From Chlorobiota bacterium (GTDB taxonomy: Bacteria > Bacteroidota > Ignavibacteria > Kapaibacteriales > UBA961), in assembly GCA_014191195.1 (NCBI GenBank), contig BJGZ01000001.1:186001-250000 (forward strand): a stretch of 64,000 nt of DNA. Direction: 5' to 3'. The position numbers and the translations under genes were made by a program. Positions within the stretch are counted from its first letter, which is position 1, and each line of letters starts with the position of its first letter. This document shows positions 37,941-48,176 of the stretch, piece after piece. Below the pieces are notes generated by a model. It did no database searches, was not told the origin of the DNA, and saw nothing but the letters and a program-made list of their open reading frames with translations.

Positions 37941-39323
37941 ATGAATATAGAATTTTATGGAGCGGCTCAAACAGTTACAGGATCACAACATTTATTAACA
38001 ATACATGGATATAAAATTCTGTTGGATTGCGGATTATATCAAGGCCGAAGAGAAGAAGCTTCAAGAATAAATAGAAATATTCATTGGGATGCTAAAAGTA
38101 TAGATGCATTAGTACTATCACATGCACATATTGATCATGCAGGAAATATACCAACATTGGTAAAAAATGGATTTTCAGGGACAATCTACTCTACGTTTGC
38201 AACCAGAGATCTGTGCTCTGTAATGCTTTCTGATAGCGCAATGATTCAAATGAAAGATGCCAGGCATTTACTAGAACATAAAGGTGAATATATAGAACCT
38301 TTATATACTATAGATGATGTTGCAGATGCTCTGTCATTATTTAATGGTATTGCTTATGAGAAGAGATTTGAACCAGTGCCAGGTGTCTTTTTTACATTCT
38401 ATGATGCAGGTCATCTTCTAGGTTCTGCGATCGTATTAATAGAATGGCAAGAAAATGGAATTATAAAGAAAATGATGTTTACTGGCGATCTTGGAAGAGT
38501 CAATAGGCCAATTTTAAGAGATCCAGTTCATATTGGGGATGTAGATTATATTATAAGTGAATCTACATATGGAGGGCGTTACCATGAAAATGAAGGAGAT
38601 ATAGAAGCCGAATTATTAGATATTATCCATGATGTTGTAGAGAAAAGAGGAAAATTAATAATTCCAGCTTTTAGCGTTGGAAAAACTCAAGAATTGGTGT
38701 GGTATATGAATAATATATACAATAGAGGATTAATGCCAAAGATAGATGTTTTTGTTGATAGCCCATTAGCAATCAATGCAACTGGAGTATTCCGCTTACA
38801 CCCAGAATGTTTTGATGAGCAAACCAGAAAAATCCTCTACAGAGATGATGATTTATTTGCTTTTCCTGGTATCAAGTATGTTAAAGATGTTATTGAATCA
38901 AAAAAAATTAATAGATCTGGTAAACCAGCAATAATTATTGCAGGAAGTGGTATGTGCGAATCCGGAAGAGTTGTTCATCATTTGATACATTCGATAAGAA
39001 AACCAAATACAACTATTCTGTTTTTGGGTTATAATGCGCCATATACTTTAGGACGTAAGATAGCAGATGGAGAAAAAAGAGTAAGATTAATGGGAGATTA
39101 TTATACAGTTAATGCATCTGTAAGGCAATTACACGGCTTAAGCGGGCATGCAGATCATACAGGATTAATAGAATATCTATCAAACAGAAATATATCTGCC
39201 GTAAAAAAAGTATTTTTGGTGCACGGAGAAATCGAATCACAAAAAATACTTAAACAATCTCTAGTTGAAAAAGGATTTGCTGATATCATGATACCAGCCA
39301 AAGGTGATATCGTAACTATATAG
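37941..39323 (+). CDS. Beta-CASP metallo-beta-lactamase RNA exonuclease-like protein
   Basis: A 460-residue MBL-fold protein of the YsxC-distinct, YpsR/TTHA0252-like beta-CASP group. MNIEFYGAAQTVTGSQHLL and LLDCGLYQGRREEASRIN form the N-terminal MBL strands. SHAHIDHAG supplies the zinc ligands (HxHxDH). GDLGR adds a further metal Asp. SESTYGGRYH, SFSVGKTQEL and ASGSGMCESGRVVHHL-like IAGSGMCESGRVVHHL are beta-CASP blocks, with RMMBL near the end (LSGHADHTGL, VHGE). Such enzymes cut or trim RNA in vitro. The likely role is RNA processing. A ribosome site AAAGGAAAA precedes ATG 37941. Confidence 0.9.
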   Translation: MNIEFYGAAQTVTGSQHLLTIHGYKILLDCGLYQGRREEASRINRNIHWDAKSIDALVLSHAHIDHAGNIPTLVKNGFSGTIYSTFATRDLCSVMLSDSAMIQMKDARHLLEHKGEYIEPLYTIDDVADALSLFNGIAYEKRFEPVPGVFFTFYDAGHLLGSAIVLIEWQENGIIKKMMFTGDLGRVNRPILRDPVHIGDVDYIISESTYGGRYHENEGDIEAELLDIIHDVVEKRGKLIIPAFSVGKTQELVWYMNNIYNRGLMPKIDVFVDSPLAINATGVFRLHPECFDEQTRKILYRDDDLFAFPGIKYVKDVIESKKINRSGKPAIIIAGSGMCESGRVVHHLIHSIRKPNTTILFLGYNAPYTLGRKIADGEKRVRLMGDYYTVNASVRQLHGLSGHADHTGLIEYLSNRNISAVKKVFLVHGEIESQKILKQSLVEKGFADIMIPAKGDIVTI

Positions 39324-39373
39324 TATTCATTAGAATACATATTATTATTGCTAAAGATTACAATCGTTTTTAT

Positions 39374-40477
39374 ATGGATAATAAAGCATTGATACAAGGA
39401 GCTGAGCACAGAATTCAGCAGATAAGATTGTCTTTACAAAAGAAAGGCATAGACTGTTTACTTATTAACCATTTGCCAACAATACGTTATTTGACAAATT
39501 TTTCTGGCTCTTATGCAACAGTATGTATAACATCTAAAAAAGTATTATTTCTAACAAATGATTTATATGCAGAGCAAATTCAGCATCAATTGTTTAAAGT
39601 AAAAGGACTATCTACCTATATAACAAGAGATCCTTATGCTTTTATTGCAAAAGAAGGATTATTAGATGATGCTAAAACCATAGGCTTCGAATCAGATAAA
39701 ATGTCTTATGCGACTACATTGCAATTAAGAAAACTTCTTGCACCAATAAAATTGGTTAAAGCAAATGGTATAGCGCAAGAAGTGACAATTTCTAAAACTG
39801 AAGAAGAAATTAATCTGATCAGAAAAGCAGCATATATAACCACAGAAGTTTTTAATCATATCATTACATTAGTAAAGCCAGGAATAACAGAAGCAGATTT
39901 AGCAACAGAAATCGTGTATCAAGGCCGTAAAAGAGGAGCTGAAAAAGAATCTTTTGATATTATTGTAGTATCAGGACACAGAAGTGCAATGCCACACGGA
40001 AGAGCTACCGATAAAAAATTGCAAAATGGAGATATGATTACATTCGATTTTGGTTTTTATGTCGAAGGATTTGCATCAGATATGACACGTTCTGTAATGG
40101 TAGGAAAGGCAAATAAAGAACAAAAAGCAGTATATACATTAATAGCAGATTGCGTAGAAGCTGCAAATGCATATGCAAAACCAGGAATCTCTGGAAAAGA
40201 GTTAGATGCAATCGCAAGAGAAAAAATTGTTGCTGCTGGTTATGGTGATTATTTTCAACATTCTTTAGGGCATGGCCTAGGAATAGAAGTACATGAATCA
40301 CCAGCAATATCATGGAGAAATGAAAAAGGTTTGATTCCCGAAAATGCAGTTATTACAATAGAGCCCGGCATTTATTTGCCAGGTAAATTTGGGGTTAGGA
40401 TTGAAGACGATATTGTTGTGCATGCAAATGGAATTGAATTGTTAACTAAAGCAACTAAAGAATTGCTAGAACTATAG
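39374..40477 (+). CDS. Xaa-Pro aminopeptidase-like M24 metallopeptidase
   Basis: A 367-residue aminopeptidase P/prolidase-type enzyme that releases N-terminal residues before proline. A creatinase-like N-terminal domain (about 1-135) is followed by the pita-bread fold. All five metal ligands are present: D225 and D236 in FDFGFYVEGFASDMTRS, H300 in GHGLGIEVHESP, E330 in TIEPGIYLP and E344 in RIEDDIVV. The D225-D236 spacing matches E. coli PepP. Aminopeptidase P versus prolidase cannot be decided. It starts 50 bases after the beta-CASP gene on the same strand. Confidence 0.92.
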   Translation: MDNKALIQGAEHRIQQIRLSLQKKGIDCLLINHLPTIRYLTNFSGSYATVCITSKKVLFLTNDLYAEQIQHQLFKVKGLSTYITRDPYAFIAKEGLLDDAKTIGFESDKMSYATTLQLRKLLAPIKLVKANGIAQEVTISKTEEEINLIRKAAYITTEVFNHIITLVKPGITEADLATEIVYQGRKRGAEKESFDIIVVSGHRSAMPHGRATDKKLQNGDMITFDFGFYVEGFASDMTRSVMVGKANKEQKAVYTLIADCVEAANAYAKPGISGKELDAIAREKIVAAGYGDYFQHSLGHGLGIEVHESPAISWRNEKGLIPENAVITIEPGIYLPGKFGVRIEDDIVVHANGIELLTKATKELLEL

Positions 40478-40601
40478 AAAAATTAGATAGATAGATTATA
40501 CAATGTTTTTTATGCTTTGTCGTTAAAAACAAATTGAAATACAGAAAAGAATAATTAAACATATTTGTTCAAGATTAATGTTTGTGGAGTATAGTATACC
40601 C

Positions 40602-42656
40602 ATGCGAAGAATTTTATCCTTCTCAGCCATCTTACTTTCATGCGTCATGGTGTCTTTTAGTACACTAAATGCACAAAAAAGTAAATCATCTAAAGCATCT
40701 AAAACTGCAAGTTTAGCATCTAAAACACCAGTAAATCCAATTGTATTAACTGTAGGCCCAGAATCAATCTCATATAGTGATTTGGAAGGGGCATTTCGTA
40801 GAAATATGAATAGAAAAAATGTTCGTTTAGCAGATGTATCTAGAGATTCAGTTCTTGATTTTATGAAGCTATATGCAAATTATCGTCTTAAAGTATTAGA
40901 CGCATATGGAAGAAAAGTTGATCAAGATTCCAATGTAAAAGTTGATATAGAGCAAAACAGAAAATTATTAGCTGATAATTATTTTTTTGAAAAGAAGATA
41001 GTTGATCCAACTATAGACAAAATATTGGAAAGAAGAAAACGTGAATTACAAGTAGCTATTATTTTTGTTGAAAAAAAATCTGATACCATTGCTTCATTCC
41101 AAAAGGCGCAAAGATTATTAGGGATAGTGCGTGCTGGTGCAGATTTCGAGAAAATTGCAATGGATTCCTCTGAAGATAGAGAAACAGGCAATAAAGGTGG
41201 AGTATTACCATTTATTACAAGTGGAAGAATATTAAGAACAGTAGAAGATGCTGCTTATTCTGTTGCTCCCGGACAAATTTGTCCTACTATAGTGAATGCT
41301 CGTGGTGGTTATTTTATTGTAAAAACCCTTAGAAATGAACCAAGAATACGTGTGCGTGGAAGCCATATACTTGTGTTTATGTCTGGCAAAGATGATTCAT
41401 TAAATGCATCCAAAAAAGCTGATAGTTTATTAGGCTTATTAAAAGTTGGACAATCCTTTGAAACTATAGCAAAAACACATTCAGATGATGCCTCGAGTAA
41501 AGATAAAGGAGGCTTTTTAGGTGCTTGGTATATTAGAAGCAAAGGATTAGAAGGTGCCTCTGGTGATGTATTACATCCTGAATTTGAAAGGGCCTTATAT
41601 GAATTAAAAGATGGCCAGATTTCAGGTAAAGTGTTGACAGATTACGGAGTTCATATTATACGCCGTGATTCTACACAAGTGGTAAATTTAGAGATAGAAA
41701 AAGAATCAGCAAAAAAAGAATACAAGAGAATCTATTTTGAAGAAGATAAAAGAAAAATGCTGGATTCTTTAAAACTTGCATATGGTTGGAAACTTAATAG
41801 TGAAGCTTTGGCAAATATGCTATCTAAAACCGACACAATTAAAGTAATTTCAGATACCATTGCTTTTCAACATGTTAATAATCGTTCAGACATATTGTAT
41901 TCTATGGGAGATAAAGGATATATCTCTGTCGGTGGATTTGTAGATACAACTAAAAGAGCAGAATACAGAGCAATTTCTGCTAATTATATGGGTTGTGTAA
42001 GGGCTATCGATAAAATGAGTGATCCATTGATTATGAAGCTTGCAACTGAATCTTTAGAAAAAGAATTTGCAGATTTCTCTGGACTCATGAAAGAATTCAG
42101 AGATGGTATCTTATTGTTTAAAGTAGAAGAACAAGAAGTATGGAGTAAACTAAAATTTGATTCATTAGCAGCAAGAGCATATTGGGACAGCACAAAAACT
42201 CATTATAAAACAGATTTAAAATATGATATGAGTGAGATTTATATCTCTAATGACTCTTTAGCTAAAGCATTGAAGGCAAGAATTGATGCTGGCGAGAAGT
42301 TCGATAATATTGCAGGCGAATATACAGAACGTTCTGGCTTTAAAGAAAAAAAAGGACGCTATACAGCGCAGACGATAAAAGAAAGTAAATTTTCTGCTAT
42401 TGCAGAGAAAAAACAATTGATGCCTGGCGATATATATGGTCCTGAATCATTCGAAAGAGGATATAGTATCCTTAGAGTTAATGAAATCATTCAACCTCGT
42501 GAGAAGCGTTTTGAAGAAGCTATTTCAGATTTTGCTCCAGCTTATCAAGACCAAGTACAGAAACGATTTACAGAACAATGGCTTTCACGCATAGCAGTAA
42601 ATTATCCTGTAACAAAACATATAGATAAACTAGACGAAATCTTGAAAAAAAAGTAA
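40602..42656 (+). CDS. Periplasmic parvulin-type peptidyl-prolyl isomerase
   Basis: A 684-residue exported chaperone/isomerase. ATG 40602 gives a direct signal peptide (MRRILSFSAILLSCVMVS ending at NAQ) and a GGAG 12 bases upstream. The alternative ATG 24 bases earlier would add eight polar residues. Two parvulin domains are visible: one near 150-245 (VAIIFVEKK, then GNKGGVLPFITSGR) and one near 250-365 (RGSHILVFMSG, then SKDKGGFLGAWYI). A third, degenerate unit near 540-610 has GEKFDNIAGEYTERSG. It probably helps fold outer-membrane and T9SS proteins. A related SurA-like gene follows after a terminator. Confidence 0.88.
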   Translation: MRRILSFSAILLSCVMVSFSTLNAQKSKSSKASKTASLASKTPVNPIVLTVGPESISYSDLEGAFRRNMNRKNVRLADVSRDSVLDFMKLYANYRLKVLDAYGRKVDQDSNVKVDIEQNRKLLADNYFFEKKIVDPTIDKILERRKRELQVAIIFVEKKSDTIASFQKAQRLLGIVRAGADFEKIAMDSSEDRETGNKGGVLPFITSGRILRTVEDAAYSVAPGQICPTIVNARGGYFIVKTLRNEPRIRVRGSHILVFMSGKDDSLNASKKADSLLGLLKVGQSFETIAKTHSDDASSKDKGGFLGAWYIRSKGLEGASGDVLHPEFERALYELKDGQISGKVLTDYGVHIIRRDSTQVVNLEIEKESAKKEYKRIYFEEDKRKMLDSLKLAYGWKLNSEALANMLSKTDTIKVISDTIAFQHVNNRSDILYSMGDKGYISVGGFVDTTKRAEYRAISANYMGCVRAIDKMSDPLIMKLATESLEKEFADFSGLMKEFRDGILLFKVEEQEVWSKLKFDSLAARAYWDSTKTHYKTDLKYDMSEIYISNDSLAKALKARIDAGEKFDNIAGEYTERSGFKEKKGRYTAQTIKESKFSAIAEKKQLMPGDIYGPESFERGYSILRVNEIIQPREKRFEEAISDFAPAYQDQVQKRFTEQWLSRIAVNYPVTKHIDKLDEILKKK

Positions 42657-42665
42657 TCAATATAT

Positions 42666-42690
42666 AAGCCCGATACTGTATCGGGCTTTT
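42666..42690 (+). terminator. Rho-independent terminator between the two parvulin genes
   Basis: AAGCCCGATA (42666-42675) pairs with TATCGGGCTT (42679-42688) around CTG, followed by TT AATTT. It lies nine bases after the upstream stop and 30 bases before the next ATG, so the second gene needs its own start or read-through. Confidence 0.87.
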
Positions 42691-42719
42691 AATTTGAAAG
42701 AATCATCCTTTTGAATAAT

Positions 42720-44033
42720 ATGTTAAATAATAATAGAATTTCACATGTGAAGTATTACGCTTTAGGTATATGCATGATTTGTAATGTATATATTTCTATA
42801 GCACAAGATGGATCTAGCCAGGTTCTAGATAAAGTGATTGCTGTTGTGGGGCGTGAAATAGTATTGCAATCTGATATTGAAGGTAGGCTTGCAATGATTG
42901 CACAACAAAATCCAAAAATCAATCCTAAAGATCTAGAAATACGAAAAAAGGTTCTTGAATCCCTGATTAATGAACGATTAATGGTTACCCAAGCTATAGA
43001 AGATAGTATTGTAGTTCAAGACGAAGAAATCAATCAAAGTTTGGACTATATGATGCAAAATTTAGCGCAAACATATGGATCAGAAAAACGTATTGAAGAT
43101 GTTTATGGAATGAGCGTATCCAGAATAAAGAAAAATTATAGAGAAGAAGTTAGAAAACAATTACTTGTAGAAAAACTACAACAACAAAAATTTTCATCTG
43201 TTAAATGTACTCATCGAGAAGTACAAGATTTCTTTAATCAATACAAAGATTCAATTCCTACTGTTCCACCACAAATGGAATTAGCTCATATTGTGAAAAC
43301 AATTCAGCCAAGCTCTGATGCTAAAGAAGAAGTTAAAAATTTGGCAAAAAAGGTTAGAGATTCTATAGCTACAGGTGGAATTTTTGCAGATTTTGCCAAA
43401 CGATATAGCGCAGATCCAGGTTCTGCAGCTTCTGGCGGTGAATTAGGTTGGATAGATAAAGGCAAATTAGTTGGTGAATACGAAAGAGCCGCATATAATT
43501 TACAATCGGGTGAAATATCCCAACCAGTTGAATCTCCATTTGGTTTTCATATCATCCAAACATTAGATAAAAGAAAAGACGCAATTCAAACAAAACATAT
43601 CCTTTTTAAATTGGGTGGATCTGGTGAAGATAAAAAAAGAACAGAAAAAATCTTATCAGATATAAAAATGAGAGTCGAAAAAGGAGAAAGTTTTGATGAA
43701 TTAGCTAAAATATTTAGTGATGAAAAAGAAACTCAAGGCTTTGGTGGGTCTATGGGCTCTGTAGAATTATCAAGGCTGCCCGCTGAATTAAAAGGCATGC
43801 TTGACATATTACCTGATGGTGGTATTTCAGATCCATTACCTTATATGTCAGATCCAACTAAGCCTGCTATGCATATAATGTTAAGAAAAAAAATGATGGA
43901 TTCTCATAAACCTAGCTTAGAAAATGACTTCAAAAAAATCGAACAAATGTCTATAAGTCATAAACAAAATATATTAATGGAAGAGTGGATTAAGGGTCTA
44001 AAAAAAATAATTGCCTGGGAGATCAAAGAATAA
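42720..44033 (+). CDS. surA: SurA-like periplasmic chaperone/PPIase
   Basis: A 437-residue exported protein. ATG 42720 is preferred over an in-frame TTG nine bases upstream. A hydrophobic export segment (YYALGICMICNVYISIAQ) leads into the SurA N-terminal chaperone domain (LDKVIAVVGREIVLQSDIE and KVLESLINERLMVTQAI). Two parvulin domains follow, near 180-275 (LAHIVKTIQP, GGELGWIDKGKL) and 285-380 (TKHILFKLGG, GFGGSMGSVELS). SurA escorts outer-membrane beta-barrels to the BAM complex, and bamD lies 4 kb downstream. The stop and the xth start overlap as TAATG, indicating translational coupling. Confidence 0.92.
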   Translation: MLNNNRISHVKYYALGICMICNVYISIAQDGSSQVLDKVIAVVGREIVLQSDIEGRLAMIAQQNPKINPKDLEIRKKVLESLINERLMVTQAIEDSIVVQDEEINQSLDYMMQNLAQTYGSEKRIEDVYGMSVSRIKKNYREEVRKQLLVEKLQQQKFSSVKCTHREVQDFFNQYKDSIPTVPPQMELAHIVKTIQPSSDAKEEVKNLAKKVRDSIATGGIFADFAKRYSADPGSAASGGELGWIDKGKLVGEYERAAYNLQSGEISQPVESPFGFHIIQTLDKRKDAIQTKHILFKLGGSGEDKKRTEKILSDIKMRVEKGESFDELAKIFSDEKETQGFGGSMGSVELSRLPAELKGMLDILPDGGISDPLPYMSDPTKPAMHIMLRKKMMDSHKPSLENDFKKIEQMSISHKQNILMEEWIKGLKKIIAWEIKE

Positions 44034-44800
44034 TGAAGATTATTAGTTGGAATGTAAATGGTATCCGGGCTTCTATTAAAAAGGGGCTTACAGACTACGT
44101 ACTTGCAATGAATCCCGATATATTCTGTGTTCAAGAGACTAAAGCAGAACGTGAACAAGTTCCTACAGATAACTGGCCACCAGCTGGTTATAGAGACTAT
44201 TATCATTCTTGCTCTGTTAAAGGTGGTTATTCTGGAGTTGCTACTTTTACAAAAATCGAACCTTTGCATGTTCAAAGAGCAATTGGAATAGAAAAGTTTG
44301 ATCAAGAAGGCAGAGTGATGCAAACTGATTTTGAGGAATTTACATTGTTAAATGTGTATTTCCCCAATGGTGGCTCTAGAGATGAAAGACTTTTATACAA
44401 GCTTGATTTTTATGATGCCTTTTTTGAATATTGTGAATCATTAAGAGCACAAGGTAAAAAGCTATTAATTTGTGGTGATTATAATACAGCCCATCATCCA
44501 ATAGATCTTGCCCGCCCAAATGAGAATAAAAATACTTCAGGATTTATGGAAGTAGAAAGAATCAAGCTGGATTTTATAAAAGAACTTGGCTATGTTGATA
44601 CATTCAGATTATTTAACAATGAACCACATCAATATACATGGTGGGATGTAAAAACAAGATCAAGAGAAAAAAATGTTGGCTGGCGTATAGATTATCACTG
44701 GGTTACCAATGACTTAGTGCCATATATAAAAAATTCTTATCATCAACCAGAACAAATGGGCTCTGATCATTGTCCCGTTATTATAGAATTCTCATTCTAA
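44033..44800 (+). CDS. xth: Exodeoxyribonuclease III
   Basis: An AP endonuclease and 3'-5' exonuclease in base-excision repair. The 255-residue protein has the EEP-fold motifs MKIISWNVNGIRA, IFCVQETKAE (metal Glu), YSGVATFTK, NVYFPNGG, CGDYNTAH (catalytic Asp/Asn) and, at the C-terminus, RIDYHW and GSDHCPVI with the catalytic Asp-His. The start codon shares one base with the surA stop (TAATG). The methyltransferase gene follows after four bases. The operon mixes envelope and DNA-repair functions. Confidence 0.96.
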   Translation: MKIISWNVNGIRASIKKGLTDYVLAMNPDIFCVQETKAEREQVPTDNWPPAGYRDYYHSCSVKGGYSGVATFTKIEPLHVQRAIGIEKFDQEGRVMQTDFEEFTLLNVYFPNGGSRDERLLYKLDFYDAFFEYCESLRAQGKKLLICGDYNTAHHPIDLARPNENKNTSGFMEVERIKLDFIKELGYVDTFRLFNNEPHQYTWWDVKTRSREKNVGWRIDYHWVTNDLVPYIKNSYHQPEQMGSDHCPVIIEFSF

Positions 44801-44804
44801 CACA

Positions 44805-45992
44805 ATGTCAATCATACATGATGATTTGTCAGAATTCCTTATTGTATTCCATCAAGCAAGAGAATTCCTTCTCCATAATAGTGTAACACCTTCTTATATT
44901 CAATCGCTTAGAAATAATTTTCCTCATCTTGACAATGATAGTATTACAGAAATCATTGATCTTGCTTTAGGTACCAATAAAGCATATAATTCAGGGGAAT
45001 ATGAAGCAGTATTACCATGGCTTTTTTCTTCAAAAACATATGAACAATGTAGTTCTCCTGCTATATGTTTGCATCATATGGATCGATTGCAAGTAGAAGG
45101 CAATACTGTTTTAGAGATATGTACTGGTGCTGGAATGGATGCTTTGGCAGCATTGGCTCAAAAGGCTTCATTTGTTTATACTATCGAAGCACATAAACAA
45201 GTTGCCAATCTATTCGAATTAAATTGTACGCTTAAAGAGATTAAGCATGTTTCTTTAATTCAGTCTGAAGCAGAAATTGCTAGCTTACCCAAAGCGGATA
45301 TTCTATGGGCAGACCCATCAAGAAGAGAAATCCCTGGTAAAAGAAAACAGTTAACGGGTAATTATGCACCTTCAATTGACTGGTTATTAGAGATAGCTAG
45401 CTCATATAAAAGAGCTGGAATTAAAATAGCGCCTGGGGAGCAGATTAAAGGTGATTTTTCACGAGAATTTATTAGCTATAATTGGGAATGCAGAGAGCAG
45501 ATTTTATGGATACATATCGATATCCCCGATGGAAGTGTTACCTTGATTGACAAAAATTATAGTTGGTATCCAAAGAATCCCGATGTACTTCCAATATTGA
45601 TTTCTCCTGAAGAAATACAATCAGGGCATATACTGATTGAGCCAAATCCAGCATTAATTAGAGGAGCATTAAGTGCTTGTTATGCAGAATTTGATATTGC
45701 CGTATTTGACAGAGAAATTGCATTTGGTATACATAAAGGAAATATAGATCCTCATCCACTATTTAGAACATTTAGTATTGAAGATGTATTCCGATTTAAT
45801 CGAAAAGAATTGCAATCAAAAATCACTTCAAAAAAGTGGAATAAACATACAGAGATTAAAAAAAGGGGCTTCCCATTATTACCAGAGGAAATTAGAAAAG
45901 AATTGGTATTTGCACAAAGTGATCACTATGGAACCATAGTATTAACCAGATGTGGAAATGAACATTGGGTTATATTATGTAAAAGGATTTAA
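44805..45992 (+). CDS. SAM-dependent methyltransferase with THUMP-like C-terminal domain
   Basis: A 395-residue class I methyltransferase. About 100 N-terminal helical residues precede the Rossmann fold. VLEICTGAGMDALAALA is the SAM-binding glycine loop, VYTIEAHK the second-strand acidic residue, and LWADPSRRE the catalytic-type DP segment. The remaining part, with IKIAPG, IRGALSACYAEFDI and the closing FAQSDHYGTIVLTR, matches the THUMP-like domain found in this family. The target is unknown; a nucleic acid is plausible from the DPSRR motif. It follows xth by four bases and overlaps the convergent CNNM gene by four bases. Confidence 0.82.
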   Translation: MSIIHDDLSEFLIVFHQAREFLLHNSVTPSYIQSLRNNFPHLDNDSITEIIDLALGTNKAYNSGEYEAVLPWLFSSKTYEQCSSPAICLHHMDRLQVEGNTVLEICTGAGMDALAALAQKASFVYTIEAHKQVANLFELNCTLKEIKHVSLIQSEAEIASLPKADILWADPSRREIPGKRKQLTGNYAPSIDWLLEIASSYKRAGIKIAPGEQIKGDFSREFISYNWECREQILWIHIDIPDGSVTLIDKNYSWYPKNPDVLPILISPEEIQSGHILIEPNPALIRGALSACYAEFDIAVFDREIAFGIHKGNIDPHPLFRTFSIEDVFRFNRKELQSKITSKKWNKHTEIKKRGFPLLPEEIRKELVFAQSDHYGTIVLTRCGNEHWVILCKRI

Positions 45993-47317
45993 TCATTCAT
46001 AGACTTATGTTGAATGGCATCTAACATTAATGTTACGCTTTCTACTTTTCTTTCAGATGCTTGCTCAATTTTAACGATATAATATGGAGGAATCACAACT
46101 TTTTGTCCGATACTAGGAATATATCCTGCAATATGATTTATCATTCCACCCAATGTTTGATAATCATCCGAAACAGGCAATTGATATAGCAAAAATTCAT
46201 TAATCTCATCAATAGAAGCTTCTCCTGAAATTGTCCATTCTTTCTCACCACTAGATTTTATGACAGGAAGTTCTTCGTCATATTCATCTTGAATTTCTCC
46301 TACTAATTCCTCCATGATATCTTCTAATGTCACTAAGCCAGCAGTTCCACCAAATTCATCTAATACTACTGCCATATGAAACTTCTGTTTTTGCATTTTA
46401 TTGAGCAAAGAATGAATTTTATCTGATTCTTGAACAAAAGAAATAGGGCGCACAATATCTTGTAAGATAATAAGAGAGCTATACGAAACCATAGTCAACA
46501 AATCTTTTGCATACACAATCCCAATCATATTGTCCAAAGTACCATTATAAACAGGCATTCTTGAATAACCTTGTTCAATCACAGTAGAAACAATTCTTGA
46601 TCCCGGCATAGATAGTTCTAATGCAACTATTCTACCCCTTGGAACCATAATTTCTGCAGCTGTTGTATCCTGAAATTCAAAAACATTCTCTATCATTTCC
46701 TGCTCATTCATTTCGATAATCCCACTCTTAGAACTTTCTTCTAATAAGTATCGTAATTCTTCGGCACTATGTACATTATTTTCACTTGCAGGATGAATAC
46801 CTACAATTTTCAATAGGAAATTTGCTAAAGTATTTAATATCCAAATGAACGGTTTAAAGACAATAAAAAATGCTCTTAATGGAAGTGCTATTCCTAAAGC
46901 AACAGATTCAGAGCGCTGGAGCGCAAGTGATTTTGGTGCAAGTTCGCCAATAACAATATGTAAAAATGTTATGATTATAAATGCTAATGGGAAAGCAATA
47001 CTATGCGGGTTAATAGACATCCAATCTAAACCTAAAGCTAGAATAGCCTTTTCAACAATAGTGGCAACAACTTTCTCGCCAATCCATCCTAAAGCTAAAC
47101 TAGCTAATGTAATGCCTAATTGGGTTGCAGATAAATATGAATCTAAATGCTCGATAATGCGTTTTGTGATAACAGCTAAAAAACTACCATTACGAATCCG
47201 TATTTCAATTTGAGAAATCCGTACTTTCACAATTGCGAACTCTGCAGCCACAAAAAAGCCATTGAGAAACACTAAAAACAGAGTAAGAATGATTTGAAGA
47301 ATAATATCCTGATCCAT
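45989..47317 (-). CDS. CNNM/CorC-type membrane protein (DUF21-CBS-CorC)
   Basis: A 442-residue inner-membrane protein of the hemolysin-C/CorC family, linked in other bacteria to Mg2+ export. The DUF21/CNNM membrane domain covers about residues 5-190, with FFVAAEFAIVKVR and LGITLASLALGWIGE. A pair of CBS domains spans about 205-330 (MVPRGRIVALEL, GYSRMPVYNG, MIGIVYAKDLL and VVLDEFGGTAGLVTLEDIMEELVGEI). The C-terminal CorC_HlyC domain covers 345-435. The old hemolysin name is misleading. It is two bases downstream of recO on the same strand, so they probably form an operon. Confidence 0.93.
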   Translation of the reverse strand: MDQDIILQIILTLFLVFLNGFFVAAEFAIVKVRISQIEIRIRNGSFLAVITKRIIEHLDSYLSATQLGITLASLALGWIGEKVVATIVEKAILALGLDWMSINPHSIAFPLAFIIITFLHIVIGELAPKSLALQRSESVALGIALPLRAFFIVFKPFIWILNTLANFLLKIVGIHPASENNVHSAEELRYLLEESSKSGIIEMNEQEMIENVFEFQDTTAAEIMVPRGRIVALELSMPGSRIVSTVIEQGYSRMPVYNGTLDNMIGIVYAKDLLTMVSYSSLIILQDIVRPISFVQESDKIHSLLNKMQKQKFHMAVVLDEFGGTAGLVTLEDIMEELVGEIQDEYDEELPVIKSSGEKEWTISGEASIDEINEFLLYQLPVSDDYQTLGGMINHIAGYIPSIGQKVVIPPYYIVKIEQASERKVESVTLMLDAIQHKSMND

Positions 47318-47318
47318 A

Positions 47319-48086
47319 TTATATGGTAGCTCCAGGAGGCATTGTCCTCCATGTAAATTTTTTATGACTATGAATAGAAAAATATCTACTTAAAAAGTCA
47401 TGAATTGTAAAGGTATCTGATGAAGAAATATTAAATGAAGAATTATCGTCTAATAATCCTGTATCTAATTTCTGCAAGATACTCACTATCGATGAATTCA
47501 ACAATATTCCTTGTTGTCCACTATGGTCCACATCTAGGCTAAGAATAGATCCTTCATAATATGAAAAGAAAAAATATTCTGAGTCTCTTATGTCAATTAA
47601 TTCACCTGTGATATTGCATTTGTGAAAACTCATGCCAAAACCCATACAAAGTGCTGTCTTTATCAAAAAAGTAAAGAACAGATTATATGAAGATTGTAAT
47701 GCATCTGAGTTATTTAAAAATTGCAATATCTGATGAGTAAGATCAAAAAGTTCAGGATGTGACTCTTCGTTTTCTTGGGTAGTTGACAATACTTCTGCAA
47801 TTGCCATGCATGTAATTAATTTATCATAATCACTTAAAATATGATATGTAGGGGTATACTGCTCTGCAGATTTTACAAGATATAAATCTTTTTGTGTGGA
47901 ATGATACCATGATAAAGTACTGCAACTAATTACTTCTAAACTGCTACCAAATTTACTTTTAGAAGATCGAACTCCTTTGGCCAATATGGATATTTTCCCA
48001 TGGTTTCTTGTGTATACATGCAAAATCTTGCTTGTATCACTAAATTTTCTTCCATGTAGTATTATTGCTGAGTCTGTACGTATCAT
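47319..48086 (-). CDS. recO: DNA repair protein RecO
   Basis: RecO loads RecA onto SSB-coated single-stranded DNA with RecF/RecR. The 255-residue protein has the OB-fold N-terminus TDSAIILHGRKFSDTSKILHVYTRNHG and ILAKGVRSSKSKFG, followed by the helical C-terminal domain. The canonical CxxC pairs of zinc-binding RecO proteins are not seen; only isolated cysteines remain, which is common in this phylum. It starts the minus-strand pair with the CNNM gene, two bases apart, and is divergent from bamD across 90 bases. Confidence 0.9.
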   Translation of the reverse strand: MIRTDSAIILHGRKFSDTSKILHVYTRNHGKISILAKGVRSSKSKFGSSLEVISCSTLSWYHSTQKDLYLVKSAEQYTPTYHILSDYDKLITCMAIAEVLSTTQENEESHPELFDLTHQILQFLNNSDALQSSYNLFFTFLIKTALCMGFGMSFHKCNITGELIDIRDSEYFFFSYYEGSILSLDVDHSGQQGILLNSSIVSILQKLDTGLLDDNSSFNISSSDTFTIHDFLSRYFSIHSHKKFTWRTMPPGATI

Positions 48087-48176
48087 GTAAAAGGCAAACT
48101 ATCTAAATTGAGAACAAAATCATCCAAATATTTTATCAAGATAACCGATTAAGCATAAAAAAAGTAATTTTGTTCT

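Noticed and set aside
45989-47317. Hemolysin toxin
   Set aside because: The DUF21-CBS-CorC layout indicates a membrane ion-transport-related protein; the old hemolysin label is not functional evidence.
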